Positions 50,848 through 59,821 of a DNA stretch of 64,000 bases are shown one piece after another (position 1 is the first letter of the stretch; every line of letters starts with the position of its first letter). Below the pieces are notes generated by a model, which ran no database searches, was not told where the DNA came from, and saw nothing but the letters and a program-made list of their open reading frames with translations. This DNA comes from DATBLQ01 sp036555325 (GTDB lineage Bacteria > Pseudomonadota > Alphaproteobacteria > Rhizobiales > Aestuariivirgaceae). The stretch covers positions 1 through 64,000 of the forward strand of contig DATBLQ010000028.1 of the NCBI GenBank assembly GCA_036555325.1, in the 5' to 3' direction. The position numbers and the translations under genes were made by a program.

Positions 50848-51447
50848 TCAACTATTTTGCGTCAGGCCTGGCGACCATAGCACATCCTTGACGGTCTTGG
50901 CATTTACCCACCGGCTGGCAACAAAAAAATGGTCGGAGAGCCGGTTCATATATTGAACGACCGCAGTGTTGACGGGCTCGCCGCGACGATTGGACAGCGC
51001 CACGACGAGGCGTTCGGCGCGTCGGCAAATGGTGCGGCAAAGATGCAAATACGCGGCTGCCGAATGGCCGCCGGGCAGGACAAAGGATCGCAGCGGCGGC
51101 AGGTTCGAGTTCATCTCATCGATCTCGCGTTCGAGGCGGGCTACCTGAGAAGGTAATATACGAAGCGGGGCGGGATTCTTCCCCTTGCGGCCCTTACCCT
51201 TGTCCGGAAGGCAGAGATCGGCCCCCACATCGAACAACTCGTTCTGGATGCGGGCCAGCATGGCATCAAGCTCGGCGAATTCTGGGGCAGCGGTGTAGAG
51301 CCTCGCGATCCCGAGCGCGGCGTTGAGTTCATCGACGGTACCGAAGGCCTCGATGCGCAGATGCGACTTGGAAACACGCTCGCCTGAGCCAAGTGCAGTC
51401 ATGCCCTTGTCGCCGGTGCGGGTGTAGATGCGGGTGAGAGCAATCAT
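50848..51447 (-). CDS. Cob(I)yrinic acid a,c-diamide/cobalamin adenosyltransferase, PduO type
   Basis: A 199-residue trimeric ATP:cob(I)alamin adenosyltransferase that makes the coenzyme used by class II ribonucleotide reductase and methylmalonyl-CoA mutase. Family motifs are present: RIYTRTGDKGMTALGSGERVSK at residues 6-27, FVLPGG and the RTICRRAERLVVAL signature near 137-150. It is followed after 3 bp by the rhomboid gene. With nrdJ in the window, it explains how the needed adenosylcobalamin is made from corrinoid. Confidence 0.95.
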   Translation of the reverse strand: MIALTRIYTRTGDKGMTALGSGERVSKSHLRIEAFGTVDELNAALGIARLYTAAPEFAELDAMLARIQNELFDVGADLCLPDKGKGRKGKNPAPLRILPSQVARLEREIDEMNSNLPPLRSFVLPGGHSAAAYLHLCRTICRRAERLVVALSNRRGEPVNTAVVQYMNRLSDHFFVASRWVNAKTVKDVLWSPGLTQNS

Positions 51448-51483
51448 CGTTTGAGCTCCTGATCATGCCTGCTGGAGAATAGC

Positions 51484-53997
51484 TCAGTCTTCGCGCAAAA
51501 GAGCGGCCGGGGCCTTGCCGAGCGCCTTCCAGACGCCGGCAAGGCCCGCTGCGAGGGTGACGAGCATGGAAAGTGCGACACCCGGAATAGTGGCCGAAAC
51601 CGAAAAATCAAATGGTATTTCCAACAAGAAACGGGTTACCGCCCAGGCGGCGAGGGAGCCGGCAAGAATGGCGAAAAGGCCAGTAGCCAGCCCCAGCATG
51701 AGGAATTCGACAGAGAACACGAAAAGCAGCTGAGCGCGAGTGGCACCGTAGATCTTCAAGACTACCGCATCATAGGTCCTGGCAGAGAGACTGGTGAAGA
51801 GGGCGCCGGCGAGGACCAGAAGACCGCTCAGAATGGTCAACGCGCTCATGCTGCGAATCCCCAAGAGAAGCTTTTCCAGAACGGCACCCGCCACGGCGAG
51901 CGCATCCTTGACACTGATGGCGGTTACGGTTGGAAAAGCGGCGGCGATGCGATTGAGAAGCAGCGCCTCGCGCTCGGGAGGCAGGCTTATGGTCACGAGA
52001 TTGGCGTGGGGCGCGGCCCTCAAGGCATTGGGGGAAAACACCATGACGAAATTCATCGCCAGCGACCGCCAATCGACATGGCGCAAGCTTGCAACGGTTG
52101 CAGTGAGTTCTCGGCCGAAAACGTTAACAGTCACGGTATCGCCGAGCCTCAGGCCGATTGCTTCCGCCACGTCGGCGGTGAAAGATACGAGCGGCGGACC
52201 AGCGTAGTCCTTCGCCCACCAGGCGCCGGCAACGATTGTCGAGCCTGGAGGAACAGCATCGGAATAGGTGAGGCCCCGGTCCCCCCGCAGTGCCCAAGCC
52301 CCACCTGGTGCGGCACTGACCGCGGATGCGGGAGTGCTGTTCACCATGGTGATGCGGCCGCGCAGCATCGGGGCGGTTACGACGGCACTTATGCCTTGCT
52401 CCTCGTCAAGGGCGCTCAAGAAGCGCTGCTTATCCTTTCCAGGAACATTGATGAAATAGAAAGAAGGCGCGTTCACCGGCAAGGCGGACCGAAGTTCGCG
52501 CGTGAGCGAGCGATCAATCAGGGTGAGGGTGAGGAGCAGGGTCAAACCAAGTCCAAGCGAAAGAGTGACAGAAAGCGTTGAAGCTCCAGGGCGGTACAGA
52601 TTGGACAAGGCAAAACGAAGGGCGGCATTGGCAGGTTTGGGAATGCGCCTGGCGAGGGCGACAAGAGAGAGACCAAGCCCCAAAAGCAGCGGAAAGCTCG
52701 TTGCAACGCCCAGCACATACCAGAGGACCAAGCGGGGATCGTCAAAGGCGATGAAGCCCGTGACAATAAGTGCTGCAGCAATCAGGAGGAGCAGAAGCAG
52801 ATCGCCAGGACGTGGTCGAGCGAAAGCCACCGTTCGCGGTTGGCGAATGATCTCAATAGGAGCGATCTCTTTGGCGTGCGCCAATGGCCAGAGCGAAAAG
52901 AGAAGGGTGGTCAAAACGGCAAGAACGGCAGCAACAGCAAGAGGTTTTAGATAGAGTCCATGCCTGATCGGTACCGGCAAGAGGTGGCCGAAGACCACTG
53001 AGATTGCCAGGGGCAGGAGGTAGCCCAACGCAGCGGCGAGGACGATCGCGACGGCGGCAAGGATCATCACCTCGCATAAATAAACCGCAAAGACCGTGCG
53101 AGCCGATGCGCCGAGCACGCGCAAGAGGGCGATCTGCCGTCGTCGCCTTCCGATGAAGGTTGCGACGGAGTTGGCAATTCCGACGCCGCCAACGAGAAGT
53201 GAACTGACACCGATCAGGGTGAGGAAAAGCGATACCCGGTCGAAATAGCGGGCCAAGCCGGGGGCTGCGTCCTGGCGGGTGCGGACCCGCCAACCGGTTT
53301 CTGGAAAATCGCGGTTGATGCGTTGGGCAATTTCCGCGTGAGCGTCGGGGTTGAATAACCGCAGGCGGTAGCGCCAGGATACGATGCTGCCAGGTTTGAG
53401 AAGACCCGTGTCGGAGAGAGCGGCTTCACTCATCAACACCCGCGGACCGAGCGCAAAACCATCGCCGATCCGATCTGGCTCGCGTTCAACATAGGCGCGC
53501 AACTCAAGTTGCGTTTCGCCGATCTGAAGCTCGTCTTTCAGCTTTAGTCCCAGACGATCCGCGAGCAGGGGATCCGCCGCCACGCCGTGACGGCCATGCT
53601 CAGAGGAGAGAGCGGACCCTAAATCAACGGCTCCGGCAAGTTGAATGCGCCCATAGAGCGGGTAATTTTGGTCTATAGCCTTGATCTCGATTAGCGCATG
53701 TTTGCCGTTCCTACCGGCCATGGCGCGCAAGGTGGCAACAACGCCGACGTCGCCGAAACGCTTGAGATATCGCAACTCGCTCTCAGCCAGCTGGCGATGA
53801 GGGACTGCAATTTCGATATCGCCTCCAAGAAGCGGCTGGCCCTCACTCTCAATCCCCCGACGGACTCCCTCGGACAAGGATCCGATGGCAGCGACGGCGG
53901 CGGTTCCCAAAATGATGCACGCGAAAAAGACCGAAAGACCGGCAAGGCCTGACCTTAGATCGCGAAGTGCCAGGCGGACAGGGAAGGGTACGATCAA
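51484..53997 (-). CDS. FtsX-like ABC transporter permease, YbbP type
   Basis: An 837-residue permease with two FtsX-type domains and about ten membrane helices; the cluster near residues 265-380 precedes a second periplasmic domain and the C-terminal helices (about 710-825). The YbbP family pairs with YbbA, and in E. coli ybbA-ybbP is next to tesA, as it is here. It overlaps the ATPase gene by four bases. The substrate is unknown; a lipoprotein- or lysophospholipid-linked role is inferred only from the esterase neighbour. Confidence 0.9.
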   Translation of the reverse strand: MIVPFPVRLALRDLRSGLAGLSVFFACIILGTAAVAAIGSLSEGVRRGIESEGQPLLGGDIEIAVPHRQLAESELRYLKRFGDVGVVATLRAMAGRNGKHALIEIKAIDQNYPLYGRIQLAGAVDLGSALSSEHGRHGVAADPLLADRLGLKLKDELQIGETQLELRAYVEREPDRIGDGFALGPRVLMSEAALSDTGLLKPGSIVSWRYRLRLFNPDAHAEIAQRINRDFPETGWRVRTRQDAAPGLARYFDRVSLFLTLIGVSSLLVGGVGIANSVATFIGRRRRQIALLRVLGASARTVFAVYLCEVMILAAVAIVLAAALGYLLPLAISVVFGHLLPVPIRHGLYLKPLAVAAVLAVLTTLLFSLWPLAHAKEIAPIEIIRQPRTVAFARPRPGDLLLLLLIAAALIVTGFIAFDDPRLVLWYVLGVATSFPLLLGLGLSLVALARRIPKPANAALRFALSNLYRPGASTLSVTLSLGLGLTLLLTLTLIDRSLTRELRSALPVNAPSFYFINVPGKDKQRFLSALDEEQGISAVVTAPMLRGRITMVNSTPASAVSAAPGGAWALRGDRGLTYSDAVPPGSTIVAGAWWAKDYAGPPLVSFTADVAEAIGLRLGDTVTVNVFGRELTATVASLRHVDWRSLAMNFVMVFSPNALRAAPHANLVTISLPPEREALLLNRIAAAFPTVTAISVKDALAVAGAVLEKLLLGIRSMSALTILSGLLVLAGALFTSLSARTYDAVVLKIYGATRAQLLFVFSVEFLMLGLATGLFAILAGSLAAWAVTRFLLEIPFDFSVSATIPGVALSMLVTLAAGLAGVWKALGKAPAALLRED

Positions 53998-54674
53998 GGG
54001 CTTCCTCCGGCGATCATTCCGTCGCGAATCTCAACGATCCGGCTGCAGCGTGCGGCAAGGGCGGGATCGTGGGTGACGAGGAGCAAGGTGGTGCCGTAGG
54101 CCGCCTGCATGTCGAAAAGAAGATCGATGATTTCCCGACCGGTTTCAGAATCGAGGTTGCCGGTCGGTTCATCGGCAAGAATTAGGCGAGCACCGGCGGC
54201 CAGGGCACGGGCGATGGCAACTCGCTGCTGTTCACCTCCCGACAGCTCACCCGGATAGTGGAGAAGCCGGCCTTTCAGGCCCAGTTCGACGAGCCTTGCT
54301 TCGGCATGCGCAAATGCATCGCTTACGCCTTTCAACTCGAGCGGGATCGCGACGTTCTCGAGGGCCGTCATGGTGGGGAGCAAATGAAACGATTGAAAGA
54401 CAATTCCCACATTATCGCGGCGAAAGGCGGTCAGTTCATCCTCGCTCATCGTTGTGAGATCGTAACCGTTCACCCTTACCTTGCCGCGTGTGGGACGTTC
54501 GAGGCCGCCGCTGACAAGGAGCAAGGTGGTCTTGCCTGAGCCGGATGGGCCGACGATGCCGATGGCCTCGGAGGCTTGCGCAGTGAGACTAATGCCACGC
54601 AGGACTTCGATGCTGCCGGCGCGGTTTTGCAAGGTGAGACGAACATCGGTCAGGGAAACAAAGCTGTCTGTCAT
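53994..54674 (-). CDS. ABC transporter ATP-binding protein, YbbA type
   Basis: A 226-residue ABC ATPase of the LolD/MacB-like group. Walker A is GPSGSGKTT (about residues 39-47), the signature is LSGGEQQRVAIARA, Walker B is LILADEPTGNLDSETG, and the switch histidine is in VTHDPALA. It overlaps the permease gene by four bases and is divergent from the tesA-like gene, which matches the ybbA/tesA arrangement of enterobacteria. Confidence 0.93.
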   Translation of the reverse strand: MTDSFVSLTDVRLTLQNRAGSIEVLRGISLTAQASEAIGIVGPSGSGKTTLLLVSGGLERPTRGKVRVNGYDLTTMSEDELTAFRRDNVGIVFQSFHLLPTMTALENVAIPLELKGVSDAFAHAEARLVELGLKGRLLHYPGELSGGEQQRVAIARALAAGARLILADEPTGNLDSETGREIIDLLFDMQAAYGTTLLLVTHDPALAARCSRIVEIRDGMIAGGSP

Positions 54675-54778
54675 TCAGTCATACTTCGAAGAGGCATCGC
54701 ACCGAGAAGATATGGCGGGTTTGACGGCTATGAGAAGGGTGCTTGTGACCTGTCGGGCGAATTCTTAAGTACACTCCT

Positions 54779-55402
54779 ATGCGTCTTGTGGTTTTTCTGG
54801 CAGTTCTGTTGGGAATGGTCGCCGGCTCTACTGCTGCTGCCCAGCCTTTGAAGCTCGTGGTTTTGGGTGACAGCTTGACTGCCGGCTACGGCATCGACGC
54901 GGAAGATGCCTTTCCGGCGAAGCTCGAGGCCGCGCTGATCGAGCGCGGCCACCATGTCGTAGTAGAAAACGCCGGGGTTTCGGGAGATACGGCGAGCCAG
55001 GGGCTTGAACGGGTCGACTGGTCGGTTGCCAAGGATGCGGATGCGGTGATCGTGGAGCTGGGTGCCAATGACGCGCTTAGGGGCGTAAACCCGAGCGAAA
55101 CACACAAGAGCCTCGATGAAATCATTGCAGGGTTGAAGAAGCGCGACGTTGCGGTAATGCTCGCCGGCATGCTGGCGCCGCCCAATCTCGGCGCATCGTT
55201 CAAAGAGCAGTTCGACGCGATTTATCCCGCGCTTGCCAAGGCGCACAATGTGGTGCTCTATCCGTTCTTTCTCGACGGAGTGGCGAGCGAGCCCAAATTC
55301 AATCTGGACGACGGGATTCACCCCAATGCGCAAGGTGTTGAAGAAATCGTAAAACGCATATTGCCCAAGGTTGAGGAGTTTCTGCGGATGGTAAAGCATT
55401 AA
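54779..55402 (+). CDS. tesA: TesA-like GDSL arylesterase/lysophospholipase
   Basis: A 207-residue secreted SGNH hydrolase. A signal peptide covers about 1-21. The catalytic serine is in VLGDSLTAGYG (near residue 30), the oxyanion residues are in SGDTASQG and GANDALRG, and the Asp-His pair is in DDGIHPNAQG (about 180-186). It can hydrolyse acyl-CoA, aryl esters and lysophospholipids in related proteins. It is divergent from the YbbA-like ATPase. Confidence 0.93.
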   Translation: MRLVVFLAVLLGMVAGSTAAAQPLKLVVLGDSLTAGYGIDAEDAFPAKLEAALIERGHHVVVENAGVSGDTASQGLERVDWSVAKDADAVIVELGANDALRGVNPSETHKSLDEIIAGLKKRDVAVMLAGMLAPPNLGASFKEQFDAIYPALAKAHNVVLYPFFLDGVASEPKFNLDDGIHPNAQGVEEIVKRILPKVEEFLRMVKH

Positions 55403-55508
55403 CGATCAGCACAAAACTACGACAAAGGTCATCCGAGGTCATTCGAATCAGTGTAACTCTCCAATGTCGCTGCAGTCTGCAGCACCTCCGCAGTGAAGGA
55501 GGCTTTCC

Positions 55509-56054
55509 ATGCCGCGGCTTTTTACCGGCCTTGAAATTCCCGAAGACGTCGCATTCGAACTCAATCTTCTGCAGGGGGGAGTTTACGGTGCGCGCTGGGT
55601 GGAGCGGTCGGACTATCACATTACGCTCCGGTTCATCGGCGATATTGAAGAGCGGCTAGCGGGTGAAATCAGAACGTCCCTGGAAACCGTCGAGGCGCAG
55701 CCTTTCACCATCAGGATCAAGGGCATTGGCGCATTCGGCGGAAATGATCCGCACACGATCTTTGCCGGAGTGGCGGAATCGAGCGAGGTTCGCCGGCTGC
55801 AGTCGGCGCTCGAGCGGCAGTGCCAGATGCTGGGATTGTCGCCGGAGGGGCGCAAATTCACCCCGCACGTCACCCTGGCAAGGCTTAAGTCGCCGAGCCT
55901 TTCCAATGTGCAAGAGTTTCTAGCGCGGCAAAATCTGTTCGTCAGCCGGCCGTTCGAAATCCAACGGTTTGTTCTTTACTCGTCGCGCCCATCGCGGGGT
56001 GGCGGGCCGTATGCCGTCATTGAGTCCTACGACTTGCGGCGTGTCGCAGTGTGA
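55509..56054 (+). CDS. thpR: RNA 2',3'-cyclic phosphodiesterase (LigT/ThpR)
   Basis: A 181-residue 2H phosphoesterase. Both catalytic HxTx motifs are visible, HITL at 37-40 and HVTL at 120-123, and the fold-closing RFVLYSSRPSRGGGPYAVIESY is typical. It opens 2',3'-cyclic phosphates at RNA ends and can ligate tRNA halves in vitro. AAGGAGG at 55496-55502, 6 bp before the ATG, is a strong ribosome site. It lies 106 bp after the esterase gene and is probably a separate unit. Confidence 0.94.
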   Translation: MPRLFTGLEIPEDVAFELNLLQGGVYGARWVERSDYHITLRFIGDIEERLAGEIRTSLETVEAQPFTIRIKGIGAFGGNDPHTIFAGVAESSEVRRLQSALERQCQMLGLSPEGRKFTPHVTLARLKSPSLSNVQEFLARQNLFVSRPFEIQRFVLYSSRPSRGGGPYAVIESYDLRRVAV

Positions 56055-56196
56055 GCCTCGCCGCGTGCCCAGCAAGCGCACAATCTCGTCATGTCGGCGG
56101 CCGCAAGCACGGGCCGCGTCGGCAGGTTGAGAAGCCAAAAGATGAATAGTTTTTAACCTTTGGATAGGGATGAGCGCGCCGTCTTCGTGCCCGCCT

Positions 56197-56225
56197 CTTG
56201 AACCTTTTCGGCACGCGGGCCATAT
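56197..56225 (+). promoter_or_regulatory. Heat-shock (sigma-32)-like promoter of the Bax-inhibitor gene
   Basis: CTTGAA (56197-56202), a 15-bp spacer and GGCCATAT (56218-56225, six of eight matches to CCCCATNT) resemble an RpoH promoter. It lies 35 bp before the start codon. A similar but weaker element precedes htpG. Confidence 0.45.
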
Positions 56226-56260
56226 TCCAGCCACCACCAAAAGGTGCGAGGGAGATTCAT

Positions 56261-57001
56261 ATGGCTGATTTTAACGAGAGAATGGTCGCGCGCCCCTCTG
56301 CCCGGACTGCCGAGGTCATCGACCAGGGTCTGCGCAGCTACATGCTGCGCATCTACAATTACATGGCCGTGGGGCTCGGGTTAACGGGTGTGGCGGCGGT
56401 CGCCACCTTCATGGCAGCCGTCGACAACGGCCAGCTCACCGCCTTTGGCCAGCTGCTGTTCGCGAGCGGCTTCAAATGGGTGGTGATCTTCGCGCCGCTG
56501 GCGCTGGTCTTTTTCCTGTCCTTCCGCGTGCACACCATGAGTGTCGCAGCAGCGCAGCTCATGTTCTGGGTCTACGCCATATTGGTTGGAGTGAGCTTTG
56601 GATCGCTGGGGCTCGTTTTCGCCGGAGAGAGCATAGCGCGAGTATTTTTCGTAACTGCGGCGTCGTTCGGCGGCTTGAGCCTGTGGGGCTATACGACCAA
56701 GCGCGATCTCACGGGCATGGGCTCGTTCCTGTTCATGGGCCTGATCGGCGTCATCATTGCGACGCTCGTCAATCTGTTCCTGCAGAGCAGCGGGATGCAG
56801 TTCGTGATCTCGGTGATTGGTGTGCTGGTCTTTGCCGGTCTTACTGCTTATGACACCCAAAGAATCAAGGAGATGTATTTCGAGCAGGATGATCAGGCGA
56901 CTGCTGGCCGAAAGGCGATCATGGGCGCGCTCACCCTTTATCTCGACTTCATCAACATGTTCCTGATGCTGTTGCAGCTCTTCGGAAACAGAAATCAGTA
57001 A
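56261..57001 (+). CDS. Bax inhibitor-1/YbhL-family membrane protein
   Basis: A 246-residue protein of the BI-1 (UPF0005) family with about seven membrane helices (first at about 32-52; the last ends near 240). The C-terminal conserved part GLTAYDTQRIKEMYFEQDD and LYLDFINMFLMLLQLFGNR is diagnostic. Members include a pH-sensitive calcium-leak channel and FtsH-linked modulators; the role here is unknown. GAGGGAGA fixes the start. A strong terminator follows, and a sigma-32-like promoter precedes it. Confidence 0.93.
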   Translation: MADFNERMVARPSARTAEVIDQGLRSYMLRIYNYMAVGLGLTGVAAVATFMAAVDNGQLTAFGQLLFASGFKWVVIFAPLALVFFLSFRVHTMSVAAAQLMFWVYAILVGVSFGSLGLVFAGESIARVFFVTAASFGGLSLWGYTTKRDLTGMGSFLFMGLIGVIIATLVNLFLQSSGMQFVISVIGVLVFAGLTAYDTQRIKEMYFEQDDQATAGRKAIMGALTLYLDFINMFLMLLQLFGNRNQ

Positions 57002-57022
57002 CAAGCGCGCAACCCGTTCAAC

Positions 57023-57059
57023 GACGCCCCGGGCGAAAGCTTCCGGGGCGTTGTTTTTT
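57023..57059 (+). terminator. Intrinsic terminator of the Bax-inhibitor gene
   Basis: ACGCCCCGG (57024-57032) and CCGGGGCGT (57043-57051) form a 9-bp GC-rich stem with a 10-nt loop, and TTTTTT at 57054-57059 follows after one G. It sits 22 bp after the stop codon. Confidence 0.9.
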
Positions 57060-57089
57060 GGTCAATGGACTTGAGCGGCAATCTTTCCC

Positions 57090-57476
57090 TTACACCGGCA
57101 CGAGGCGCGGCTTACGCATGAGCACGCGCAAGACCTGGGTCAAATCATGGCCGCGACGCAGAATCATGCCGCCTTGGGCTATCACGCTGTAAAGCCCATG
57201 GCGGCGGCTGAGCTTCGGGTCCTTCTCTATGCGGAAAAGGGGGGTTTCAGATGTTCCGCGAAAAACGGAAAACACAGCCTTGTCGCGGTTCAAATCGATT
57301 GCGTAGTCGCGCCATTCGCCTTCGGCAACTTTGCGTCCATAAAGGGTGAGAATCGCAGCAAGTTCGCCGCGGTCAAAGGAAATGCGTGGGGGAGTTGCCG
57401 GCCTGACCTGGACTTCCACGGCTGCGGTGTCAGCGGCCCGCAGCCGGATCGGAACTATGGGTTCGGCATCACTCAA
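57090..57476 (-). CDS. DUF2794 family protein
   Basis: A protein of about 128 residues of the alphaproteobacterial DUF2794 family. It shows RISFDRGELAAILTLYGRKVAEGEWRDYAIDLNRDKAVFSVFR, FRIEKDPKLSRRHGLYSVIAQGG and GHDLTQVLRVL, which are the family core. No ATG lies near the conserved start; TTG at 57476 (LSDAEPIVPIR) is the likely start, although the frame stays open to an ATG at 57587. Function is unknown. It converges with the Bax-inhibitor gene, whose terminator separates them. Confidence 0.82.
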   Translation of the reverse strand: MSDAEPIVPIRLRAADTAAVEVQVRPATPPRISFDRGELAAILTLYGRKVAEGEWRDYAIDLNRDKAVFSVFRGTSETPLFRIEKDPKLSRRHGLYSVIAQGGMILRRGHDLTQVLRVLMRKPRLVPV

Positions 57477-57781
57477 CGGGTTTTTTCCGGGCACCAACAC
57501 GTTGCATGAGGATTGAGGGAATGATGACCCACAGGTGGAAGATTGGCAAGGGCCGGCTTCGAGACCGGTCGGAGCCGTCGAAAACATCCCTAGCGAAAGC
57601 TTTCACGAGTTTGCCCAATTCCGGCCCCGTATCCTCCTCATTGGCGGGTAAGATGAACGATGTTGCCTCTAGGCCCGGTGGTGCAGGACTTCGGAAAACT
57701 CAAGCCCCCCAGCCCCCTTCTGAGGTCAGCTTACTGCCGGGTCACCTATTCCATTCTGTTAGTGGGTAGATGAGTTGAAGT
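57477..57781 (+). ncRNA. Candidate leader or small RNA ending at the pre-htpG terminator
   Basis: About 300 bp between the DUF2794 gene and a strong plus-strand terminator hold no convincing gene. A small frame (57506-57769, 87 residues) has no family resemblance. GGCCCGG near 57677 can pair with CCGGGTC near 57737 to enclose a GC-rich arm, suggesting structured RNA. The terminator implies that something is transcribed in this direction. I cannot match it to SRP RNA, 6S, RNase P or tmRNA from memory. Confidence 0.3.
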
Positions 57782-57812
57782 CGGCGGTCAGGTTAACTGA
57801 CCGCCGCTTTTT
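57782..57812 (+). terminator. Strong intrinsic terminator upstream of htpG
   Basis: CGGCGGTCAG (57782-57791) and CTGACCGCCG (57797-57806) form a perfect 10-bp stem with loop GTTAA, followed by C and TTTTT (57808-57812). No coding gene on the plus strand ends just before it, so it must end a non-coding transcript or act as an attenuator or insulator of htpG. Confidence 0.9.
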
Positions 57813-57828
57813 GGCTTTCCGCCCATGC

Positions 57829-57855
57829 CTTGACGGTTCAGATACAGCCCACAAT
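57829..57855 (+). promoter_or_regulatory. Possible heat-shock promoter of htpG
   Basis: CTTGAC (57829-57834), a 13-bp spacer and CCCACAAT (57848-57855, about five of eight matches) resemble a sigma-32 promoter, 42 bp before the start codon and directly after the terminator. The match is weaker than that at 56197. Confidence 0.35.
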
Positions 57856-57897
57856 ATTCGCCAGTCGGAGCCACAAGCAAAGGGCGAGGCAGTTTCT

Positions 57898-59778
57898 ATG
57901 GCGACGGCAAAGCAGGCGAAGGGGCAGCAACCAGAGGCGCACGCTTTTCAGGCGGAAGTTTCAAAGCTTCTCGACCTGATGGTGCATTCGGTGTACTCGG
58001 AACGCGAGGTGTTCCTGCGCGAGCTTGTATCGAATGCGGCCGATGCGCTGGATAAACTCAGATACGAATCGATCGCCAACCCGCAAATCCTGAGCGGGGA
58101 TAGCAATCTCAAGATAACGATCAAGGCGGACAAGGCAGCGCGAACCATCACGGTCGCCGACACGGGGATCGGCATGAGTCGGCAGGAACTCGTCGACAAC
58201 CTGGGGACGATCGCCCGATCCGGCACGCAAGCCTTCGTGGAGCAGGCTAAACAAGGCAGCGGCGATCTCCATCTCATCGGGCAATTCGGAGTGGGCTTCT
58301 ATTCGTCTTTCATCGTTGCGGAGAAAGTGGATGTGATCTCGCGACGGGCCGGAGAGGAAGAGACCTGGCTGTGGTCCTCAGATGGGCGGGGAAGCTTCAC
58401 AATTGAACCATCGGCCGAAGCGCTGACGCGCGGAAGCAAGATCGTGCTGCATCTGAAAAAGGATGCGGAGGAGTTTCTCGACAGCCAGCGCGTCGAAACG
58501 ATTGCCAAGACTTATTCAGACCACATCGCCCATCCGATCATGCTGTCAATCGGAGAGGAGGTGAGCAAGCAGGTCAACTCGGCGAGCGCTCTGTGGGCGC
58601 GTCCCAAAACAGACATTACGGCCGATCAATATAAGGAATTCTTCGGCCATGTGGCGGGCGACTATTCAGAGCCGGCACTCACCTTGCACTATCGCGCCGA
58701 GGGACGGAACGAGTACACGGTGCTTTTGTTCGTGCCAGGCGAACGGCCTTTCGATCTATTCGACCCTGAGCGGCGGGGGCGATTGAAGCTCTACGTCAGG
58801 CGCGTCTTTATCACGGATGATGCTGACATCTTGCCGGCGTATCTGCGCTTCGTGCGCGGCATCATCGATTCGGAGGACATGCCGCTCAACATCTCGCGCG
58901 AGATGCTACAGAACAACCCCACAGTGGCGCAAATCCGCAAGGCGGTAACCAGCCGGGTGCTCGCCGAGCTGAAAAAATGCGCAGAGAAAGACCAGGCGAG
59001 CTATGCGAAAATATGGAATGCCTTCGGTCCGGTTATCAAGGAAGGCCTGTATGAGGACATGGAGCGGCGCGACCAGCTCTATGAGGTCGTCCGTTTTGCG
59101 AGCAACAAGGGTAATGACGTCTCACTCAAAAATTATGTCGGACGGATGAAACCCAATCAGGCATCGATCTATTATCTCACTGGGGAAGACGCCGAACGTG
59201 CCAGACGCAGCCCGCAGCTTGAGGGGTTCAACGCACGCGACGTAGAAGTTCTGTTACTCACCGACCCGGTCGATTCCTTCTGGGTAAGAACCGCGCTCGG
59301 CTATGAGGGCAAACCCTTCAAGTCGGTGACACAAGGATCAGCCGATCTCGATGCCATTCCCTTCGCCGATGGAAGCAAGACCTCGGAAGAAGACGGTTCC
59401 GTCATCGCGACACTGATAGCGGCCATCAAGCAGACGCTCGGCGATCAGGTAAAGGACGTGCGAAGGTCGACGCGACTCACCGACAGCGCAGTTTGCATCG
59501 TGGCGGATACGATGGGGCTCGACCGAACACTGGAAAAGCTCCTGACACGGCAAGGGGGAACCGGCATCAAGGTGAGTGCTGCGATTCTTGAGATCAATCC
59601 CACCCACCCGCTCGTCAAGGCGCTCGCCGAAAAACTCAAAGCCAAGGGAGTAACGCCGGAATTCGAGGACGCTGCACGACTGCTGCTCGATGAAGCGCAT
59701 ATCCTGGAAGGAGAGCCGGTCAGCGATCCGCCGGGATTTGCAAAACGGCTGACCGAACTGATGCGTAGGGCAGTATAG
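57898..59778 (+). CDS. htpG: Molecular chaperone HtpG (Hsp90)
   Basis: A 626-residue Hsp90 homologue. The GHKL ATPase domain shows LRELVSNAADALDKLRY near residues 43-59, DTGIGMSRQEL, and GQFGVGFYSSFIVAEKV; the middle domain has RVFITDD and PLNISREMLQ; the C-terminal dimer domain ends in the usual helices. The length is normal. The ATG at 57898 is chosen over an in-frame ATG at 57775 that lies before the terminator hairpin. Expression is probably heat-inducible, based on the promoter candidate. Confidence 0.97.
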   Translation: MATAKQAKGQQPEAHAFQAEVSKLLDLMVHSVYSEREVFLRELVSNAADALDKLRYESIANPQILSGDSNLKITIKADKAARTITVADTGIGMSRQELVDNLGTIARSGTQAFVEQAKQGSGDLHLIGQFGVGFYSSFIVAEKVDVISRRAGEEETWLWSSDGRGSFTIEPSAEALTRGSKIVLHLKKDAEEFLDSQRVETIAKTYSDHIAHPIMLSIGEEVSKQVNSASALWARPKTDITADQYKEFFGHVAGDYSEPALTLHYRAEGRNEYTVLLFVPGERPFDLFDPERRGRLKLYVRRVFITDDADILPAYLRFVRGIIDSEDMPLNISREMLQNNPTVAQIRKAVTSRVLAELKKCAEKDQASYAKIWNAFGPVIKEGLYEDMERRDQLYEVVRFASNKGNDVSLKNYVGRMKPNQASIYYLTGEDAERARRSPQLEGFNARDVEVLLLTDPVDSFWVRTALGYEGKPFKSVTQGSADLDAIPFADGSKTSEEDGSVIATLIAAIKQTLGDQVKDVRRSTRLTDSAVCIVADTMGLDRTLEKLLTRQGGTGIKVSAAILEINPTHPLVKALAEKLKAKGVTPEFEDAARLLLDEAHILEGEPVSDPPGFAKRLTELMRRAV

Positions 59779-59821
59779 GACGCGGCGGTTGCGGGCGGAG
59801 GAGGTGATGTTCGGGGAAGAA

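Noticed and set aside
57650..57760. SRP RNA, 6S RNA, RNase P RNA or tmRNA in the pre-htpG region
   Set aside because: The conserved SRP hairpin loop, RNase P core and tmRNA tag sequence are absent; 6S could not be judged from sequence by eye.
57506..57769. Plus-strand 87-residue reading frame upstream of the htpG terminator
   Set aside because: Composition is arbitrary, no family motif or good ribosome site is visible, and it overlaps the leader of the DUF2794 gene on the other strand; a non-coding RNA is at least as likely.
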